The position numbers were made by a program, and so were the translations under genes. Shown piece by piece: positions 6,163 through 8,739 of a stretch of 8,739 nt of DNA (positions are counted from its first letter, which is position 1; the number at the start of each line of letters is the position of its first letter). The notes under the pieces are model-generated. The model searched no databases. It had not been told where the DNA came from and worked only from the letters and a program-made list of their open reading frames with translations. Location of the stretch: positions 1 through 8,739 of the forward strand of contig CAMEIK010000036.1 in assembly GCA_945918315.1 (NCBI GenBank), written 5' to 3'. The DNA is from an uncultured Clostridia bacterium (GTDB lineage Bacteria; Bacillota; Clostridia; Oscillospirales; Oscillospiraceae).

Positions 6163-7536
6163 TTATATTTGCGCTTTTTTCGGTTTTCTCCACCGGAGGA
6201 AGAAATAGGTCAGCTCAATAACGCAGCAGGTGGTCCAGCCCACGGGATAGCCAAAGCCCACCAGGAAGGGGGTATTGGCCACAAACCGGGTCACCACGAA
6301 CAGGTAAATCTGCCGGATTCCCACAAAGGCCAGCAGCATGATAATCATGGGTCCCTTGGAATCCCCCCGGCCCCGGAGGGCGCCTGCCAGCACATGGTTC
6401 ACGCAGTTAAAGAGCAGGAAGAAGCAGTTGGCCCGGATAAACAGGACGCCGTAGTCGATGACCGATTGGTCCGGGGAAAACATCCGGACCGCCGGGGCCG
6501 CGAACAGACACAGCAGCGTCACAATCACGGCGGTGACCCCCACGGACATACTCACCGTGATCACCGTACCCTGGTCCGCCCGGCGCTGTCTGCCCGCGCC
6601 GATGTTCTGGCTGACAAAGGTGGTAGCTGCCATGGCCATGCTCTGCATGGGCAGCATGACAAACTGGTCCAGCTTGTTATAGCAGCTCCAGCCTGCCATG
6701 CAGCTGGAACCGAAGAAATTCACATAGGACTGGACGAACACATTAGAGAAGGCCGTAATGACGGACTGAATTCCGGCAGGCAGTCCCACCGCGAAAATCT
6801 CGCCCAGAATCCCACGGTCAATTTTCAGATCACCCCAGGTCAGCCGGTAAATATCCCTGGACCGGGTCAGCAGCCTCAGGGTGAGGGCCGCGGAAAGGAA
6901 CTGGGAAAGGATGGTGGCCCAGGCCACCCCCGCGATGCCCCAATCCAGCACCACCACAAACAGAAGGTCCAGCACAATATTGACAACGCTGGTCAGGATC
7001 AGGAAGTACAGCGGCCGCATGGTATCGCCAACCGCCCGAAGGATGCCGCTGCCCATATTGTATACCAGCAGCCCGGAAATGCCGCCGATATAAATCTGCA
7101 GATAGACCGTGGCCTCCCCGAACACGTCCTCCGGGGTTGCCATAAAACGCAGCATGGGCTTCACCGCCGCCACACCCGCCAGGGTAAACAGAGCGCTCAG
7201 CAGAAAGGTTGCCGCCATGGTGGTTTCGATGGCCCTGTGGAGCTTTTCCAGCTTCCGGGCGCCGAAGAGGTTCGCGATAATCACCCCAGCGCCGGTGGAA
7301 AAGCCGTTGAAGAAGAACACCAGCATGTTGACGATCATGGTGGTGGAGCCCACCGCCGCCAGAGCCTGCTTGCCCACAAAATTGCCCACAACGATGGAGT
7401 CCACCGTGTTGTAAAGCATCTGAAAAATATTGCCCAGCATCAGCGGCAGGGCAAACAGTGTAATCTGTTTTACAATAGCCCCGTCGGTCATGTCCCGGAC
7501 CGTGGTTTTTCCCGAAGCACCCAATCTGCCTGTCAT
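6163..7536 (-). CDS. MATE family efflux transporter
   Basis: A 457-residue inner-membrane drug/metabolite:cation antiporter of the multidrug and toxic compound extrusion family. It shows the two-fold arrangement of six plus six hydrophobic segments. The first half opens with PLMLGNIFQMLYNTVDSIVVG, whose Asp46 is the conserved TM1 acidic residue used for cation coupling; the second half opens with VGLPAGIQSVITAFSNVFVQSYVNFFG, a diagnostic MATE pattern. VLGGALRG-like text appears as VLAGALRGRGDSKGP, and a basic tail WRKPKKAQI ends the protein. Full length for the family. The start is ATG 7536, about 30 nt downstream of the predicted transcription start; its ribosome site is weak (AAAAGAGA on the minus strand). 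An internal ATG at residue 16 has no better site. It is convergent with the kinase gene and directly downstream of the Crp/Fnr remnant, which may once have regulated it. The substrate is unknown. Confidence 0.95.
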   Translation of the reverse strand: MTGRLGASGKTTVRDMTDGAIVKQITLFALPLMLGNIFQMLYNTVDSIVVGNFVGKQALAAVGSTTMIVNMLVFFFNGFSTGAGVIIANLFGARKLEKLHRAIETTMAATFLLSALFTLAGVAAVKPMLRFMATPEDVFGEATVYLQIYIGGISGLLVYNMGSGILRAVGDTMRPLYFLILTSVVNIVLDLLFVVVLDWGIAGVAWATILSQFLSAALTLRLLTRSRDIYRLTWGDLKIDRGILGEIFAVGLPAGIQSVITAFSNVFVQSYVNFFGSSCMAGWSCYNKLDQFVMLPMQSMAMAATTFVSQNIGAGRQRRADQGTVITVSMSVGVTAVIVTLLCLFAAPAVRMFSPDQSVIDYGVLFIRANCFFLLFNCVNHVLAGALRGRGDSKGPMIIMLLAFVGIRQIYLFVVTRFVANTPFLVGFGYPVGWTTCCVIELTYFFLRWRKPKKAQI

Positions 7537-7572
7537 TTTACAATCTCTTTTCTTTTGTAATCATTCCGTATT

Positions 7573-7601
7573 ATTATAGACTGATTTTTATAAATTGTCA
7601 A
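7573..7601 (-). promoter_or_regulatory. Sigma-70-type promoter of the MATE gene
   Basis: On the minus strand TTGACA (7601-7596) and TATAAT (7578-7573) are perfect hexamers with a 17-bp AT-rich spacer. The start should fall near 7566, giving a 5' UTR of about 30 nt. The TGA stop of the Crp/Fnr remnant is embedded in the -35 hexamer (T-TGA-CA). Confidence 0.9.
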
Positions 7602-8134
7602 AGGTGCGATCGGCGGTTTCCGCCGGAAGGACCTTCTTCCGGCTCCTTCTCCTCCCTCTGGGATTCTTCCCCGATTTCCTCCGCCAGAGCCCGGAGCCGG
7701 GCCATGTCCAGAATCCGGAATCCCTTGCTGATCCGCTGGAGAATCCCTTCCCCGCAAAGCTCCCGGATCACATACATAAGATGCCGGTAGGAGACAACCA
7801 GATATTCGGACAATTCCGTGTATTTGATCGTCACAATCCCGTCACGCTGAAGCTGAAGAAGACATTCCGCCAGGTTGTTCCGGACCGGATAGGCGGTAAG
7901 ATTGATATAGTGGACATTCTGGGCCACGTTCTGCTTCAGAGCCATGCTGCAGCCGGACTGCAGAAACCGGGCGTCATTGAGAAGCCGCTGCCGGCAGCCA
8001 TTGGTATTGATTTCGATGAGGCGGCAACTGGTCTGGGCAATGAGAGGGAAGGGCCGCTTACCCTTCTCAAAAAGCTCCGGGATGCCAAGGACACTGGGCG
8101 GCGTAAAGAAACCGATCAGGGACAGCCGCGGCAG
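7598..8134 (-). pseudogene. Crp/Fnr family regulator (YeiL-like), 5'-truncated
   Basis: Read on the minus strand, the frame is open from 8221 to the TGA at 7598-7600. From about 8134 downward it gives recognisable Crp/Fnr sequence: the last strands of the cyclic-nucleotide-like beta-roll (LSLIGFFTPPSVLGIPELF), LIAQTSCRLIEIN, the dimer helix (LLNDARFLQSGCSMALKQNV), then a winged-helix DNA-binding domain containing LSEYLVVSYRHLMYVIREL. From memory it resembles E. coli YeiL (FFTPP, LGVSYRHLLYVL). The front of the beta-roll, which should precede LSLIGFF, is missing and the sequence upstream (APVPAAAGTDPAS) does not look like this family. No ATG, GTG or TTG opens the long frame. The only ATG, 7945, would give a 115-residue DNA-binding fragment and has no ribosome site. 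A charged tail of about 25 residues follows the HTH. I call it a remnant, possibly the former regulator of the MATE gene. Confidence 0.75.
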
Positions 8135-8160
8135 GCTGTTCGCCGCCCCCAGGGAAGCCG

Positions 8161-8376
8161 GGTCTGTTCCTGCGGCGGCAGGGACGGGACATAGAACCGG
8201 GGGACGTGTTCTCCCTGTGCGTCACCAATTACCGCCGGGCAGGCGGGGACGGCTACGCCATGCTCCGGGACTGCCCCCTCCTGCTTGCCGACGGAACCCC
8301 CATGGCCGAGCATCTTCTGCCCTGGCTGCGCCAGTACGGCAGCGGCACGCCGGAGGAGGAAGAAAAACAAGTTTGA
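8161..8376 (+). pseudogene. C-terminal fragment of a 5'-nucleotidase-like protein
   Basis: Frame 1 reads RQGRDIEPGDVFSLC, then VTNYRRAGGDGYAMLRD, then CPLLLADGTPMAEHLLPWL, and stops with TGA at 8374-8376 after an acidic GTPEEEEKQV tail. The NYRxxGGDGY motif and the preceding (I/V)xPxDVF strand are the signature of the 5'-nucleotidase C-terminal substrate-binding domain (PF02872), found in secreted or periplasmic 5'-nucleotidase/2',3'-cyclic phosphodiesterases. A whole protein would have over 450 residues with an N-terminal metallophosphatase domain. Only about the last 70 remain, and an in-frame TAA at 8104-8106 closes the frame upstream. No start codon with a ribosome site is present. It lies head to head with the Crp/Fnr remnant. 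Confidence 0.7.
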
Positions 8377-8403
8377 AAACGAAACCAAATTCAGCAGGAG
8401 GAT

Positions 8404-8480
8404 AAATTGGAATTTGGCCCGCAGGGCGGGCAAGTCGTGCGCAAGATATGTGTAGTCGTTTTTGCCCTGCGCCGCTCGGT
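8404..8480. repeat. Short dispersed repeat unit, second type
   Basis: This unit starts AAATTGGAATTTG (8404-8416), almost the same end as the 1378-1755 element, then continues differently with GCCCGCAGGGCGGGC. GCAGGGC (8421-8427) and GCCCTGC (8464-8470) form a 7-bp inverted pair around a 36-nt centre that includes GTGCGCAAGATATGTGTAG. I recall near-identical text recurring in Faecalibacterium-like genomes, which is memory rather than a search. It lies between the nucleotidase fragment and the next repeat. The right boundary is approximate. Confidence 0.55.
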
Positions 8481-8496
8481 ATCGTTCTGTGGTACG

Positions 8497-8739
8497 GAAA
8501 AATGGAATTTGTAGAGCTGTTTGGTAAGAGGTATGCGGGCCGATGCGGTACGCGTCCTTGCCCCCCCGCATTTATGAGGGGGGTGGTACCAGTCCGCAGA
8601 CTGGTACCGGGGGGAGTACGAATTACGGGCCGAATACTGTTAAATTGAATCAGTTTTCTGCGTTTTTCGTTCTGTTCTTGATCCTTTTTAAGATATGCAT
8701 AGGACGGACTCCCCCCGCCCCAGTGTGCCCACTGGGGCA
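8497..8739. repeat. Second member of the inverted-repeat family, cut by window end
   Basis: Positions 8497-8554 repeat the end of the 1378-1755 element (ATGGAATTTGTAGAGCTGTTTG, spacer, then GCGGTACGCG), but what follows differs. There is a CCCCCC/GGGGGG hairpin (8562-8583), then a perfect 10-bp hairpin GGTACCAGTC/GACTGGTACC (8585-8608, loop CGCA), then GGGGGGAGT (8609-8617). After about 90 AT-rich bases comes the inverted ACTCCCCCC (8708-8716) and a 9-bp hairpin GCCCCAGTG/CACTGGGGC (8717-8738). The right arm therefore begins at 8708 and its outer end should lie past the window. No coding content is supported in this stretch. Confidence 0.72.

Noticed and set aside
6145..7560. 471-codon plus-strand frame opposite the MATE gene
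   Set aside because: His/Gln/Gly-rich antisense shadow; the minus strand encodes a clear membrane transporter with a promoter and terminator.
7598..7945. A free-standing 115-residue HTH protein from ATG 7945
   Set aside because: The same frame continues upstream with clear Crp/Fnr sensor-domain sequence, and no ribosome site precedes this ATG.
7944..8405. 153-codon plus-strand frame across the two gene remnants
   Set aside because: Its frame differs from the one that encodes the nucleotidase NYRxxGGDGY motif, and its Arg/Pro-rich translation has no family features.
8116..8571. 151-codon minus-strand frame over the nucleotidase fragment and repeats
   Set aside because: It runs across two repeat units and antisense to the nucleotidase fragment; its composition changes abruptly at each boundary.

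Overview
The window reads as a GC-rich chromosomal segment of an anaerobic gut-type Clostridia. The Oscillospiraceae/Faecalibacterium neighbourhood is my best guess, from codon usage, gene families and short repeats whose hairpin text I remember as abundant there; no 16S or other marker proves it.

Layout, left to right. (1) Positions 1-1364 (+): the C-terminal part of a corrinoid-activation ASKHA ATPase (DUF4445 type), then a DUF3786 protein, probably one operon tied to corrinoid/methyl-group metabolism. (2) Positions 1378-1755: a non-coding, 378-bp imperfect inverted-repeat element whose two arms each carry two hairpins. (3) Positions 1806-1960: a tRNA-Val(GAC) gene with a perfect sigma-70-type promoter and its own terminator. 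(4) Positions 2016-6123 (+): yfmF, yfmH and lgt, joined by two 4-nt ATGA overlaps, then a small protein-kinase-fold gene. YfmF/YfmH are the M16-peptidase-like pair linked to EF-P 5-aminopentanol modification in Firmicutes; Lgt lipidates prolipoproteins at the membrane. (5) Positions 6163-7536 (-): a MATE efflux transporter converging on the kinase gene, with a terminator hairpin between them and a perfect TTGACA-17-TATAAT promoter at 7573-7601. (6) Positions 7598-8376: two gene remnants placed head to head, a 5'-truncated Crp/Fnr (YeiL-like) regulator on the minus strand and the C-terminal end of a 5'-nucleotidase-like protein on the plus strand. Both lost their 5' parts at one junction near 8130-8165. 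(7) Positions 8404-8739: further repeat units, one of which shares its outer ~55 nt with the 1378-1755 element but carries different hairpins, and runs off the window end.

The protein-coding part is ordinary housekeeping/accessory content. The least ordinary signals are the modular hairpin repeats, where paired arms differ by compensatory changes that keep the stems intact, and the deletion-like junction between the two remnants. I see no defence island, CRISPR array, intact transposase gene or new multi-gene system.
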